NCBI GenBank assembly: GCA_024362935.1
Contig: JANCRA010000060.1
Coordinates: 436,501-500,500, forward strand
Direction: 5' to 3'
Source: Setophaga petechia
Taxonomy: Eukaryota; Chordata; Aves; Passeriformes; Parulidae
Length of the DNA stretch: 64,000 nt
The position numbers and the translations under genes were made by a program. Below are positions 1 to 12,314 of this stretch, in pieces (position 1 is the stretch's first letter; every line of letters starts with the position of its first letter). The notes under the pieces are model-generated. The model was not told where the DNA came from and ran no database searches. It saw nothing but the letters and a program-made list of their open reading frames with translations.

Positions 1-2320
1 AAGTGAAAAAGCTATTTGCTCAGATGTAGGTATCAAGAAACACTTACTGCAGTGCACTGACAAGCTAATTGCTACACAGCGCTGCGATTGTGTTAGCAGC
101 TTGCAAAGTGCTAGAAAACAGTACTTTCCCACTCTCTTGCCTTTCCCTTCACATTAATACTTGAAAGGAAGGCATCTTAGACAACTTTCTTTTTCTTGTT
201 ACAGAACATACTGCAGCCCTCTGTGAAACTTCTAGAACACGATAAGAGATGTTTAGTGAGCAAGAAGGTTTTCTCCTTGCGAGACATAGTGAAAAAGCTA
301 TTTGCTTAGATGTAGGTGACAAGAAACACTTACTGCAGTGCACTGAAAAGCTAACTGCTACACAGCACTGCGATTGTGTTAGCAGCCTGCAAAGTGCTAG
401 AAAACAGTACTTTCCAACTCTCTTGCCTTTCCCTTCACATTAATACTTGAAAGGAAGGCATCTTAGACAACTTTCTTTTTCTTGTTACAGAACACACTGC
501 AGCCCTCAGTGCAACTTCTAGAACACGATAGGAGATGTTTAGTGAGCAAGAAGGTTTTCTCCTTGCGAGACATAGTGAAAAAGCTATTTGCTTAGATGTA
601 GGTGAGAAGAAACACTTACTGCAGTGCACTGAAAAACTAACTGCTACACAGCTCTGCGATTGTGTTAGCAGCCTGCAAAGTGCTAGAAAACAGTACTTTC
701 TCACTCTCTTGCCTTTCCCTTCACATTAATACTTGAAAGGAAGGCCTCTTAGACAACTTTCTTTTTCTTGTGTCAAAAAACTCTGCAGCCCTCTGTGCAA
801 CTTCTACAACACGATGGAAGTTGTTTAGTGAGCAGGAAGGTTTTCTCCTTGCGAGACATAGTGAAAAAGCTATTTGCTCAGATGTAGGTATCAAGAAACA
901 CTTACTGCCGTGCACTGACAAGCTAATTGCTACACAGCACTGCGATTGTGTTAGCAGCTCTCAAAGTGCTAGAAAACAGTACTTTCCCACTCTCTTGCCT
1001 TTCCCTTCACATTAATACTTGAAAGGAAGGCGTCTTAGACAACTTTCTTTTTCTTGCTGCAAAACAGTCTGCAGCCCTCTGTGCAACCTGTACAGCACGA
1101 TGGAAGTTGTTTAATGAGCAGGAACATTTTCTCCTAGTGAGAGATAGTGAAAAAGCTTTTTGCTTAGATGTAGGTTACCACAGGCAGTTACTGCAGTGCA
1201 CTTCAAAGCTAATAGATGCACAACACTGTGATTGTGTGCCCAGCTTTCAAAGTGATAGAAAACAGTACCTTTCCACTCTTCCTGCCTTTTCCATGCACAT
1301 TACTATTCGAATGGAAAGAATTTTAGACAACTTTCTTTGGCTTCTTGCAAAACACTCTGCACACCTGCCTGCAATCTCTAGAAGTCGATGGGAGATATTT
1401 TCTGAACTGGCTCAGTTTCTCTTTGCAAGACATGGGGAAAAAGCAATTTGCTTAGATATAGGTGAAAAGAGGCACCTACTACAGTGCACTGCAAGCTAAT
1501 TGCTGCACAACACGCAGATTGTGTAAGCAGGTTGCAAACTGATAGAAAACAGTACCTCTCCCTTCTCCTGCCTTTTCTATTCACATTTCTATTTGAATGC
1601 AAGGCGTTTTAGACAACTTTCTTTTGCTTCTTGCAAAACACTCTGCACACCTGCCTGCAATCTCTAGAACTCGATGGGAGATGTTTTCTGAACTGGCTCA
1701 GTTTCTCCTTGCGAGACATGGGGAAAAAGCAATTTGCTTAGATGCAGGTGAAAAGAGGCACCTACTACAGTGCACTGAAAAACTAATTGCTGCACAACTC
1801 TGGGATTGTGTAAGCAGCTTACAAACAGATAGAAAACAGCACCTTTCCACTCTCCTGCCTTTTCCATTCGCATTACTATTCGAATGGCAGCAGTTTTGGA
1901 CAACTTTCTTTTGCTTCTTGCAAAACACTCTGCACACCTCCGTGCAACTTCTAGAAAAAATGAGAGTTGTTTTCTGAACTGGTACAGTTTCTCCTGAAGA
2001 GATATAATGCAAACGCTACTGGCTTAGATGTAGTAACAATAGGCAATTATTACAGTGCACTGCAAAGTCAATCGTAGTATAACACTGGGATTGTGTGTCC
2101 AGCTTGCAAACTGGTAGAAAACAGTACCTATCCGCTCTCCTGCATTTTCCCTTTCCAGGAACATTCGAATTGATGGCTTTTTTGGACAAGTTACTTTTTC
2201 TTGTTGCAAAACCCTCTGCAGACCTGCCTGCAACCTCTAGAGCACGATGGGAGGTTTTTTGTGAACAGACACAGTTTCTCCTGGCGAGACATAATGAAAA
2301 AGCTTTTTGCTAAGGTGTAG
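1..2320 (+). repeat. HOR unit U0, partial, family A
   Basis: Right part of a unit cut by the window edge. It begins inside a K-type monomer (cagcgctgcg variant), followed by three ordinary monomers anchored at 249, 535 and 821 (the last is S type). A family A core follows, with core monomers anchored at 1107, 1395, 1681, 1967 and 2254. The K-T-S order and the cagcgctgcg and tttctcactc variants match the right parts of U3 and U6, so these three units share a recent ancestor. Confidence 0.93.
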
Positions 2321-2520
2321 CCGGCAGGAGACGCTAAAGACCAGGAGACGGAGCACTGTGCCTTTAAGCGCCGCTTCCGGGTGTCTGTCGGCCGTAGCTG
2401 TTCTCCGGAGCACGCCGCGATCTGCGTAACGACACCAGATTCTTCGCGCCAAGAAGCGTCTTCTCCTTCTCCGGGAAACAGAGACTGCGGCAGCTTCTGA
2501 ACGGCGAACTACGAAGCGGC
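2321..2520. other. CpG-rich box 1, candidate CpG-island promoter
   Basis: A 200-bp segment unlike the rest of the satellite: 122 of 200 bases are G or C, with 23 CpG (observed/expected about 1.2 by hand count). It replaces about 40 bp of the fifth core monomer; recognisable monomer resumes at actgggattgg. Inside are an E2F-like cttcgcgccaag (2442-2453; 10 of 12 match to the TTTCGCGCCAAA form), an ETS-like cttccgg (2374-2380, CCGGAAG on the minus strand) and a short inverted repeat ttctt/aagaa around the E2F-like core. Promoter activity is inference from composition and motifs. I do not recognise its gene or element of origin. Just past the box this copy has aaaaaactgg where the other copies I read have acaaaactgg. 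Confidence 0.75.
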
Positions 2521-2536
2521 AAAAAACTGGGATTGG

Positions 2537-2649
2537 GTAAGCAGCTTTCAAAGTGATAAAAAACAGTACTTTCCCACTCTCTTGCCTTTCCCTTCACAAT
2601 AATACTTGAAAGGAAGGCGTCTTAGACAAGTTTCTTTTTCTTCTTACAG
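2537..2649 (+). other. Donor-like and acceptor-like pair downstream of box
   Basis: Seventeen bases past box 1, gattgg|gtaagc fits a 5' splice site. Ordinary monomers have gattgtgtaagc or gattgtgttagc here, weaker at the -1 base or at the intron +3 base. A tract of mostly pyrimidines ending in cttcttacag|aacac fits a 3' splice site at 2648-2649. A spliced intron would be 113 nt. The same spacing holds at 5266-5378 and 60261-60373, and the sequence follows every box I read. Further acceptor-like gttacag sites occur in later monomers. No transcript evidence is available here. Confidence 0.3.
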
Positions 2650-2979
2650 AACACACTGCAGCCCTCTGTGCAACTTCTAGAACACGATAGGAGATGTTTA
2701 GTGAGCAAGAAGGTTTTCTCCTTGCTAGACAGAGGCATAAAGCTATTTGCTTAGATGTAGGTGACAAGAAACACTTACTGCAGTGCACTGAAAATGTAAC
2801 AGCTACACAGTACTGCGATTGTGTTACCAGCCTGCAAAGTGCTAGAAAACAGTACTTTCCCACTCTCTTGCCTTTCCCTTCACATTAATACTTGAAAGGA
2901 AGGCGTCTTAGACAACTTTCTTTTTCTTCCTGCAAAACACACTGCAGCCCTCTGTGCAACTTCTAGAACACGATAGGAA

Positions 2980-4110
2980 ATGTTTAGTGAGCAGGAAGGT
3001 TTTCTCCTTGCGAGACATAGTGAAAAAGCTATTTGCTTAGATGTAGGTGACAAGAAACACTTACTGCAGTGCGCTGACAAGCTAATTGCTACACAACACT
3101 GGGATGGTGTAAGCAGCTTGGAAAGCGATAGAAAACAGTACCTTTCCACTCTCCTGCCTTTCCACTCACATTAATACTTGAAAGGAAGGCGTCTTAGACA
3201 ACTTTCTTTTTCTTGTTGCAAAACCCTCTGCACCCCTCTGTGCAACTTCTAGAACACGATAGGAGATGTTTAGTGAGGAGGAACGTTTTGTCCTTGCGAG
3301 ACATAGTGAAAAAGCTTTTTGCTTAGATGTAGGTGACAAGAAACACTTACTGCAGTGCACTGACAAGCTAATTGCTACACAACACTGGGATGGTGTAAGC
3401 AGCTTGCAAAGTGATAGAAAACAGTACCTTTCCACTCTCCTGCCTTTCCACTCACATTAATACTTGAAAGGAAGGCGTCTTAGACAACTTTCTTTTTCTT
3501 GTTGCAAAACCCTCTGCAGCCCTCTGTGCAACTTCTAGAACACGATAGGAGATGTTTAGTGAGGAGGAAGGTTTTCTCCTTGCGAGACATAGTGAAAAAG
3601 CTATTTGCTTAGATGTAGGTGACAAGAAACACTTACTGCAGTGCACTGACAAGCTAATTGCTACACAACACTGGGATGGTGTAAGCAGCTTGCAAAGTGA
3701 TAGAAAACAGTACCTTTCCACTCTCCTGCCTTTCCACTCACATTAATACTTGAAAGGAAGGCGTCTTAGACAACTTTCTTTTTCTTGTTGCAAAACCCTC
3801 TGCAGCCCTCTGTGCAACTTCTAGAACACGATAGGAGATGTTTAGTGAGGAGGAAGGTTTTCTCCTTGCGAGACATAGTGAAAAAGCTATTTGCTTAGAT
3901 GTAGGTGACAAGAAACACTTACTGCAGTGCACTGACAAGCTAATTGCTACACAACACTGGGATTGTGTGCCCAGCTTGCAAAGTGATAGAAAACAGTACC
4001 TTTCCACTCTTCCTGCCTTTTCCATGCACATTACTATTCGAATGGAAAGAATTTTAGACAACTTTCTTTGGCTTCTTGCAAAACACTCTGCACACCTCTG
4101 CAATCTCTAG
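2980..4110 (+). repeat. Family B cassette in U1
   Basis: Four monomers (2980, 3266, 3552, 3838) that share gggatggtgtaagcagc (gggattgtgtgcc in the last), aaagtgatagaaaac and the cctttccactc tract. The fourth runs into the core at gtgtgcccagc. The 2-bp deletion (cacacctctgc instead of cacacctgcctgc) lies near 4097. Confidence 0.88.
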
Positions 4111-5049
4111 AAGTCGATGGGAGATATTTTCTGAACTGGCTCAGTTTCTCTTTGCAAGACATGGGGAAAAAGCAATTTGCTTAGATATAGGTGAAAAGAG
4201 GCACCTACTACAGTGCACTGCAAGCTAATTGCTGCACAACACGCAGATTGTGTAAGCAGGTTGCAAACTGATAGAAAACAGTACCTCTCCCTTCTCCTGC
4301 CTTTTCTATTCACATTTCTATTTGAATGCAAGGCGTTTTAGACAACTTTCTTTTGCTTCTTGCAAAACACTCTGCACACCTGCCTGCAATCTCTAGAACT
4401 CGATGGGAGATGTTTTCTGAACTGGCTCAGTTTCTCCTTGCGAGACATGGGGAAAAAGCAATTTGCTTAGATGCAGGTGAAAAGAGGCACCTACTACAGT
4501 GCACTGAAAAACTAATTGCTGCACAACTCTGGGATTGTGTAAGCAGCTTACAAACAGATAGAAAACAGCACCTTTCCACTCTCCTGCCTTTTCCATTCGC
4601 ATTACTATTCGAATGGCAGCAGTTTTGGACAACTTTCTTTTGCTTCTTGCAAAACACTCTGCACACCTCCGTGCAACTTCTAGAAAAAATGAGAGTTGTT
4701 TTCTGAACTGGTACAGTTTCTCCTGAAGAGATATAATGCAAACGCTACTGGCTTAGATGTAGTAACAATAGGCAATTATTACAGTGCACTGCAAAGTCAA
4801 TCGTAGTAGAACACTGAGATTGTGTGTCCAGCTTGCAAACTGGTAGAAAACAGTACCTATCCGCTCTCCTGCATTTTCCCTTTCCAGGAACATTCGAATT
4901 GATGGCTTTTTTGGACAAGTTACTTTTTCTTGTTGCAAAACCCTCTGCAGACCTGCCTGCAACCTCTAGAGCACGATGGGAGGTTTTTTGTGAACAGACA
5001 CAGTTTCTCCTGGCGAGACATAATGAAAAAGCTTTTTGCTAAGGTGTAG

Positions 5050-5249
5050 CCGGCAGGAGACGCTAAAGACCAGGAGACGGAGCACTGTGCCTTTAAGCGC
5101 CGCTTCCGGGTGTCTGTCGGCCGTAGCTGTTCTCCGGAGCACGCCGCGATCTGCGTAACGACACCAGATTCTTCGCGCCAAGAAGCGTCTTCTCCTTCTC
5201 CGGGAAACAGAGACTGCGGCAGCTTCTGAACGGCGAACTACGAAGCGGC
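5050..5249. other. CpG-rich box 2
   Basis: Consensus copy; no substitution noticed inside the 200 bp relative to box 1. Confidence 0.75.
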
Positions 5250-7780
5250 ACAAAACTGGGATTGGGTAAGCAGCTTTCAAAGTGATAAAAAACAGTACTT
5301 TCCCACTCTCTTGCCTTTCCCTTCACAATAATACTTGAAAGGAAGGCGTCTTAGACAAGTTTCTTTTTCTTCTTACAGAACACACTGCAGCCCTCTGTGC
5401 AACTTCTAGAACACGATAGGAGATGTTTAGTGAGCAAGAAGGTTTTCTCCTTGCTAGACAGAGGGATAAAGCTATTTGCTTAGATGTAGGTGACAAGAAA
5501 CACTTACTGCAGTGCACTGAAAATGTAACAGCTACACAGCACTGCGATTGTGTTAGCAGCCTGCAAAGTGCTAGAAAACAGTACTTTTCCACTCTCTTGC
5601 CTTTCCCTTCACATTAATACTTGAAAGGAAGGCATCTTAGACAACTTTCTTTTTCTTGTTACAGAACACACTGCAGCCCTCTGTGAAATTTCTAGAACAC
5701 GATAGGAAATGTTTAGTGAGCAGGAAGGTTTTCTCCTTGCGAGACATAGTGAAAAATCTATTTGCTTAGATGTAGGTGACAAGAAACACTTACTGCAGTG
5801 CACTGAAAAGCTAACTGCTACACAGCACTGCGATTGTGTTAGCAGCCTGCAAAGTGCTAGAAAACAGTACTTTCCAACTCTCTTGCCTTTCCCTTCACAT
5901 TAATACTTGAAAGGAAGGCATCTTAGACAACTTTCTTTTTCTTGTTACAGAACACACTGCAGCCCTCAGTGCAACTTCTAGAACACGATAGGAGATGTTT
6001 AGTGAGCAAGAAGGTTTTCTCCTTGCGAGACATAGTGAAAAAGCTATTTGCTTAGATGTAGGTGAGAAGAAACACTTACTGCAGTGCCCTGAAAAACTAA
6101 CTGCTACACAGCTCTGCGATTGTGTTAGCAGCCTGCAAAGTGCTAGAAAACAGTACTTTCCCACTCTCTTGCCTTTCCCTTCACATTAATACTTGAAAGG
6201 AAGGCCTCTTAGACAACTTTCTTTTTCTTGTGTCAAAAAACTCTGCAGCCCTCTGTGCAACTTCTACAACACGATGGAAGTTGTTTAGTGAGCAGGAAGG
6301 TTTTCTCCTTGCGAGACATAGTGAAAAAGCTATTTGCTCAGATGTAGGTATCAAGAAACACTTACTGCCGTGCACTGACAAGCTAATTGCTACACAGCAC
6401 TGCGATTGTGTTAGCAGCTCTCAAAGTGCTAGAAAACAGTACTTTCCCACTCTCTTGCCTTTCCCTTCACATTAATACTTGAAAGGAAGGCGTCTTAGAC
6501 AACTTTCTTTTTCTTGCTGCAAAACAGTCTGCAGCCCTCTGTGCAACCTGTACAGCACGATGGAAGTTGTTTAATGAGCAGGAACATTTTCTCCTAGTGA
6601 GAGATAGTGAAAAAGCTTTTTGCTTAGATGTAGGTTACCACAGGCAGTTACTGCAGTGCACTTCAAAGCTAATAGATGCACAACACTGGGATTGTGTGCC
6701 CAGCTTGCAAAGTGATAGAAAACAGTACCTTTCCACTCTTCCTGCCTTTTCCATGCACATTACTATTCGAATGGAAAGAATTTTAGACAACTTTCTTTGG
6801 CTTCTTGCAAAACACTCTGCACACCTGCCTGCAATCTCTAGAAGTCGATGGGAGATATTTTCTGAACTGGCTCAGTTTCTCTTTGCAAGACATGGGGAAA
6901 AAGCAATTTGCTTAGATATAGGTGAAAAGAGGCACCTACTACAGTGCACTGCAAGCTAATTGCTGCACAACACGCAGATTGTGTAAGCAGGTTGCAAACT
7001 GATAGAAAACAGTACCTCTCCCTTCTCCTGCCTTTTCTATTCACATTTCTATTTGAATGCAAGGCGTTTTAGACAACTTTCTTTTGCTTCTTGCAAAACA
7101 CTCTGCACACCTGCCTGCAATCTCTAGAACTCGATGGGAGATGTTTTCTGAACTGGCTCAGTTTCTCCTTGCGAGACATGGGGAAAAAGCAATTTGCTTA
7201 GATGCAGGTGAAAAGAGGCACCTACTACAGTGCACTGAAAAACTAATTGCTGCACAACTCTGGGATTGTGTAAGCAGCTTACAAACAGATAGAAAACAGC
7301 ACCTTTCCACTCTCCTGCCTTTTCCATTCGCATTACTATTCGAATGGCAGCAGTTTTGGACAACTTTCTTTTGCTTCTTGCAAAACACTCTGCACACCTC
7401 CGTGCAACTTCTAGAAAAAATGAGAGTTGTTTTCTGAACTGGTACAGTTTCTCCTGAAGAGATATAATGCAAACGCTACTGGCTTAGATGTAGTAACAAT
7501 AGGCAATTATTACAGTGCACTGCAAAGTCAATCGTAGTAGAACACTGAGATTGTGTGTCCAGCTTGCAAACTGGTAGAAAACAGTACCTATCCGCTCTCC
7601 TGCATTTTCCCTTTCCAGGAACATTCGAATTGATGGCTTTTTTGGACAAGTTACTTTTTCTTGTTGCAAAACCCTCTGCAGACCTGCCTGCAACCTCTAG
7701 AGCACGATGGGAGGTTTTTTGTGAACAGACACAGTTTCTCCTGGCGAGACATAATGAAAAAGCTTTTTGCTAAGGTGTAG
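5050..7780 (+). repeat. HOR unit U2, 2731 bp, 4 variable monomers, family A
   Basis: Box 2 to box 3. Monomers are anchored at 5423 (P, gggataaag allele), 5709, 5995 and 6281 (S), then a family A core from 6567. The 5995 monomer has the diagnostic gcagtgccctg variant shared with U5, U8, U11 and U12. Confidence 0.93.
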
Positions 7781-7980
7781 CCGGCAGGAGACGCTAAAGA
7801 CCAGGAGACGGAGCACTGTGCCTTTAAGCGCCGCTTCCGGGTGTCTGTCGGCCGTAGCTGTTCTCCGGAGCACGCCGCGATCTGCGTAACGACACCAGAT
7901 TCTTCGCGCCAAGAAGCGTCTTCTCCTTCTCCGGGAAACAGAGACTGCGGCAGCTTCTGAACGGCGAACTACGAAGCGGC
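7781..7980. other. CpG-rich box 3
   Basis: Consensus copy at the end of a family A core. Confidence 0.75.
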
Positions 7981-10900
7981 ACAAAACTGGGATTGGGTAA
8001 GCAGCTTTCAAAGTGATAAAAAACAGTACTTTCCCACTCTCTTGCCTTTCCCTTCACAATAATACTTGAAAGGAAGGCGTCTTAGACAAGTTTCTTTTTC
8101 TTCTTACAGAACACACTGCAGCCCTCTGTGCAACTTCTAGAACACGATAGGAGATGTTTAGTGAGCAAGAAGGTTTTCTCCTTGCTAGACAGAGGGATAA
8201 AGCTATTTGCTTAGATGTAGGTGACAAGAAACACTTACTGCAGTGCACTGAAAATGTAACAGCTACACAGCACTGCGATTGTGTTACCAGCCTGCAAAGT
8301 GCTAGAAAACAGTACTTTCCCACTCTCTTGCCTTTCCCTTCACATTAATACTTGAAAGGAAGGCATCTTAGACAACTTTCTTTTTCTTCCTGCAAAACAC
8401 ACTGCAGCCCTCTGTGCAACTTCTAGAACACGATAGGAAATGTTTAGTGAGCAGGAAGGTTTTCTCCTTGCGAGACATAGTGAAAAATCTATTTGCTTAG
8501 ATGTAGGTGACAAGAAACACTTACTGCAGTGCACTGAAAAGCTAACTGCTACACAGCACTGCGATTGTGTTAGCAGCCTGCAAAGTGCTAGAAAACAGTA
8601 CTTTCCCACTCTCTTGCCTTTCCCTTCACATTAATACTTGAAAGCAAGGCGTCTTAGACAACTTTCTTTTACATTTTGCAAAACACACTGCAGCCCTCTG
8701 TGCAACTTCTACAACACGATGGAAGTTGTTTAGTGAGAAGCAACGTTTTCCCCTTGCGAGACAAAGTGAAAAAGCTATTTGCTCAGATGTAGGTATCAAG
8801 AAACACTTACTGCAGTGCACTGACAAGCTAATTGCTACACAGCGCTGCGATTGTGTTAGCAGCTTGCAAAGTGCTAGAAAACAGTACTTTCCCACTCTCT
8901 TGCCTTTCCCTTCACATTAATACTTGAAAGGAAGGCGTCTTAGACAACTTTCTTTTTCTTGTTACAGAACACACTGCAGCCCTCTGTGAAACTTCTAGAA
9001 CACGATAAGAGATGTTTAGTGAGCAAGAAGGTTTTCTCCTTGCGAGACATAGTGAAAAAGCTATTTGCTTAGATGTAGGTGACAAGAAACACTTACTGCA
9101 GTGCACTGAAAAGCTAACTGCTACACAGCACTGCGATTGTGTTAGCAGCCTGCAAAGTGCTAGAAAACAGTACTTTCCAACTCTCTTGCCTTTCCCTTCA
9201 CATTAATACTTGAAAGGAAGGCATCTTAGACAACTTTCTTTTTCTTGTTACAGAACACACTGCAGCCCTCAGTGCAACTTCTAGAACACGATAGGAGATG
9301 TTTAGTGAGCAAGAAGGTTTTCTCCTTGCGAGACATAGTGAAAAAGCTATTTGCTTAGATGTAGGTGAGAAGAAACACTTACTGCAGTGCACTGAAAAAC
9401 TAACTGCTACACAGCTCTGCGATTGTGTTAGCAGCCTGCAAAGTGCTAGAAAACAGTACTTTCTCACTCTCTTGCCTTTCCCTTCACATTAATACTTGAA
9501 AGGAAGGCCTCTTAGACAACTTTCTTTTTCTTGTGTCAAAAAACTCTGCAGCCTTCTGTGCAACTTCTACAACACGATGGAAGTTGTTTAGTGAGCAGGA
9601 AGGTTTTCTCCTTGCGAGACATAGTGAAAAAGCTATTTGCTCAGATGTAGGTATCAAGAAACACTTACTGCCGTGCACTGACAAGCTAATTGCTACACAG
9701 CACTGCGATTGTGTTAGCAGCTCTCAAAGTGCTAGAAAACAGTACTTTCCCACTCTCTTGCCTTTCCCTTCACATTAATACTTGAAAGGAAGGCGTCTTA
9801 GACAACTTTCTTTTTCTTGCTGCAAAACAGTCTGCAGCCCTCTGTGCAACCTGTACAGCACGATGGAAGTTGTTTAATGAGCAGGAACATTTTCTCCTAG
9901 TGAGAGATAGTGAAAAAGCTTTTTGCTTAGATGTAGGTTACCACAGGCAGTTACTGCAGTGCACTTCAAAGCTAATAGATGCACAACACTGGGATTGTGT
10001 GCCCAGCTTGCAAAGTGATAGAAAACAGTACCTTTCCACTCTTCCTGCCTTTTCCATGCACATTACTATTCGAATGGAAAGAATTTTAGACAACTTTCTT
10101 TGGCTTCTTGCAAAACACTCTGCACACCTGCCTGCAATCTCTAGAAGTCGATGGGAGATATTTTCTGAACTGGCTCAGTTTCTCTTTGCAAGACATGGGG
10201 AAAAAGCAATTTGCTTAGATATAGGTGAAAAGAGGCACCTACTACAGTGCACTGCAAGCTAATTGCTGCACAACACGCAGATTGTGTAAGCAGGTTGCAA
10301 ACTGATAGAAAACAGTACCTCTCCCTTCTCCTGCCTTTTCTATTCACATTTCTATTTGAATGCAAGGCGTTTTAGACAACTTTCTTTTGCTTCTTGCAAA
10401 ACACTCTGCACACCTGCCTGCAATCTCTAGAACTCGATGGGAGATGTTTTCTGAACTGGCTCAGTTTCTCCTTGCGAGACATGGGGAAAAAGCAATTTGC
10501 TTAGATGCAGGTGAAAAGAGGCACCTACTACAGTGCACTGAAAAACTAATTGCTGCACAACTCTGGGATTGTGTAAGCAGCTTACAAACAGATAGAAAAC
10601 AGCACCTTTCCACTCTCCTGCCTTTTCCATTCGCATTACTATTCGAATGGCAGCAGTTTTGGACAACTTTCTTTTGCTTCTTGCAAAACACTCTGCACAC
10701 CTCCGTGCAACTTCTAGAAAAAATGAGAGTTGTTTTCTGAACTGGTACAGTTTCTCCTGAAGAGATATAATGCAAACGCTACTGGCTTAGATGTAGTAAC
10801 AATAGGCAATTATTACAGTGCACTGCAAAGTCAATCGTAGTAGAACACTGAGATTGTGTGTCCAGCTTGCAAACTGGTAGAAAACAGTACCTATCCGCTC

Positions 10901-11083
10901 TCCTGCATTTTCCCTTTCCAGGAACATTCGAATTGATGGCTTTTTTGGACAAGTTACTTTTTCTTGTTGCAAAACCCTCTGCAGACCTGCCTGCAACCTC
11001 TAGAGCACGATGGGAGGTTTTTTGTGAACAGACACAGTTTCTCCTGGCGAGACATAATGAAAAAGCTTTTTGCTAAGGTGTAG
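7781..11083 (+). repeat. HOR unit U3, 3303 bp, 6 variable monomers, family A
   Basis: Box 3 to box 4. Order: P (8154), 8440, K (8726), 9012, 9298, S (9584), core from 9870. The part from K onward matches U0 and U6; the cagccttctg variant near 9551 is shared with U6 near 19172. Confidence 0.93.
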
Positions 11084-11283
11084 CCGGCAGGAGACGCTAA
11101 AGACCAGGAGACGGAGCACTGTGCCTTTAAGCGCCGCTTCCGGGTGTCTGTCGGCCGTAGCTGTTCTCCGGAGCACGCCGCGATCTGCGTAACGACACCA
11201 GATTCTTCGCGCCAAGAAGCGTCTTCTCCTTCTCCGGGAAACAGAGACTGCGGCAGCTTCTGAACGGCGAACTACGAAGCGGC
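11084..11283. other. CpG-rich box 4
   Basis: Consensus copy at the end of a family A core. Confidence 0.75.
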
Positions 11284-12314
11284 ACAAAACTGGGATTGGG
11301 TAAGCAGCTTTCAAAGTGATAAAAAACAGTACTTTCCCACTCTCTTGCCTTTCCCTTCACAATAATACTTGAAAGGAAGGCGTCTTAGACAAGTTTCTTT
11401 TTCTTCTTACAGAACACACTGCAGCCCTCTGTGCAACTTCTAGAACACGATAGGAGATGTTTAGTGAGCAAGAAGGTTTTCTCCTTGCTAGACAGAGGGA
11501 TAAAGCTATTTGCTTAGATGTAGGTGACAAGAAACACTTACTGCAGTGCACTGAAAATGTAACAGCTACACAGCACTGCGATTGTGTTACCAGCCTGCAA
11601 AGTGCTAGAAAACAGTACTTTCCCACTCTCTTGCCTTTCCCTTCACATTAATACTTGAAAGGAAGGCATCTTAGACAACTTTCTTTTTCTTCCTGCAAAA
11701 CACACTGCAGCCCTCTGTGCAACTTCTAGAACACGATAGGAAATGTTTAGTGAGCAGGAAGGTTTTCTCCTTGCGAGACATAGTGAAAAATCTATTTGCT
11801 TAGATGTAGGTGACAAGAAACACTTACTGCAGTGCACTGAAAAGCTAACTGCTACACAGCACTGCGATTGTGTTAGCAGCCTGCAAAGTGCTAGAAAACA
11901 GTACTTTCCCACTCTCTTGCCTTTCCCTTCACAATAATACTTGAAAGGAAGGCATCTTAGACAACTTTCTTTTTCTTGTGTCAAAAAACTCTGCAGCCCT
12001 CTCTGTAACATCTACAACACGATGGAAGTTGTTTAGTGAGCAGGAAGGTTTTCTCCTTGCGAGACATAGTGAAAAAGCTTTTTGCTTAGATGTAGGTGAC
12101 AAGAAACACTTACTGCAGTGCACTGAACAGCTAACTGCTACACAGCACTAGGACTGTGTTAGCAGCGTGCAAAGTGCTAGAAAACAGTACTTTCCCACTC
12201 TCTTGCCTTTCCCTTCACATTAATACTTGAAAGGAAGGCGTCTTAGACAACTTTCTTTTTCTTCCTGCAAAACACACTGCAGCCCTCTGTGCAACTTCTA
12301 GAACACGATAGGAA

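Larger units (their letters stand above)
2321..5049 (+). repeat. HOR unit U1, 2729 bp, 4 variable monomers, family B
   Basis: Runs from box 1 to box 2. One P-type monomer (2694; gcataaag allele) is followed by three B-cassette monomers (2980, 3266, 3552). A hybrid first core monomer at 3838 joins a B-cassette left half to a core right half. The second core monomer lacks 2 bp near 4097 compared with family A, which gives 2729 rather than 2731 bp. Confidence 0.93.

Noticed and set aside
249..443. Recurrent 64-codon open frame on the plus strand, one per monomer
   Set aside because: It overlaps an 89-codon minus-strand frame in the same DNA and ends inside every monomer. The frame cannot continue because 286 leaves a remainder of 1 on division by 3. 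Some copies are broken by tag or lost starts. There is no domain, no codon bias and no differential conservation that I can see.
1107..1499. 130-codon frame at the core start and 126-codon frame at 1597-1977, repeated with the cores
   Set aside because: They are read-through of two satellite monomers. Some starts are not ATG, and copies in family B and at 36724 are truncated. They look like by-products of the repeat.
2321..2520. CENP-B box
   Set aside because: The nearest candidates (ttcgcgccaag in the box, attcgaat in the core) lack the CGGG half and the spacing of the CENP-B box.
2237..2551. Arginine-rich 104-codon minus-strand frame across the CpG box
   Set aside because: The arginine run comes from GC-rich codons. 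The frame is lost in box 12 and overlaps a second open frame of 77 codons. CpG-rich DNA is often open by chance.
3230..3250. CTCF site at gcagccctctgtgc in each monomer
   Set aside because: On the minus strand only the AGAGGGC core fits. The upstream CCA part and the following base do not match the CTCF consensus.
3260..3280. Ribosome-binding-site-like gataggag before the recurrent atg
   Set aside because: It recurs in tandem non-coding repeats of eukaryotic character. It is part of the monomer and not evidence of translation.
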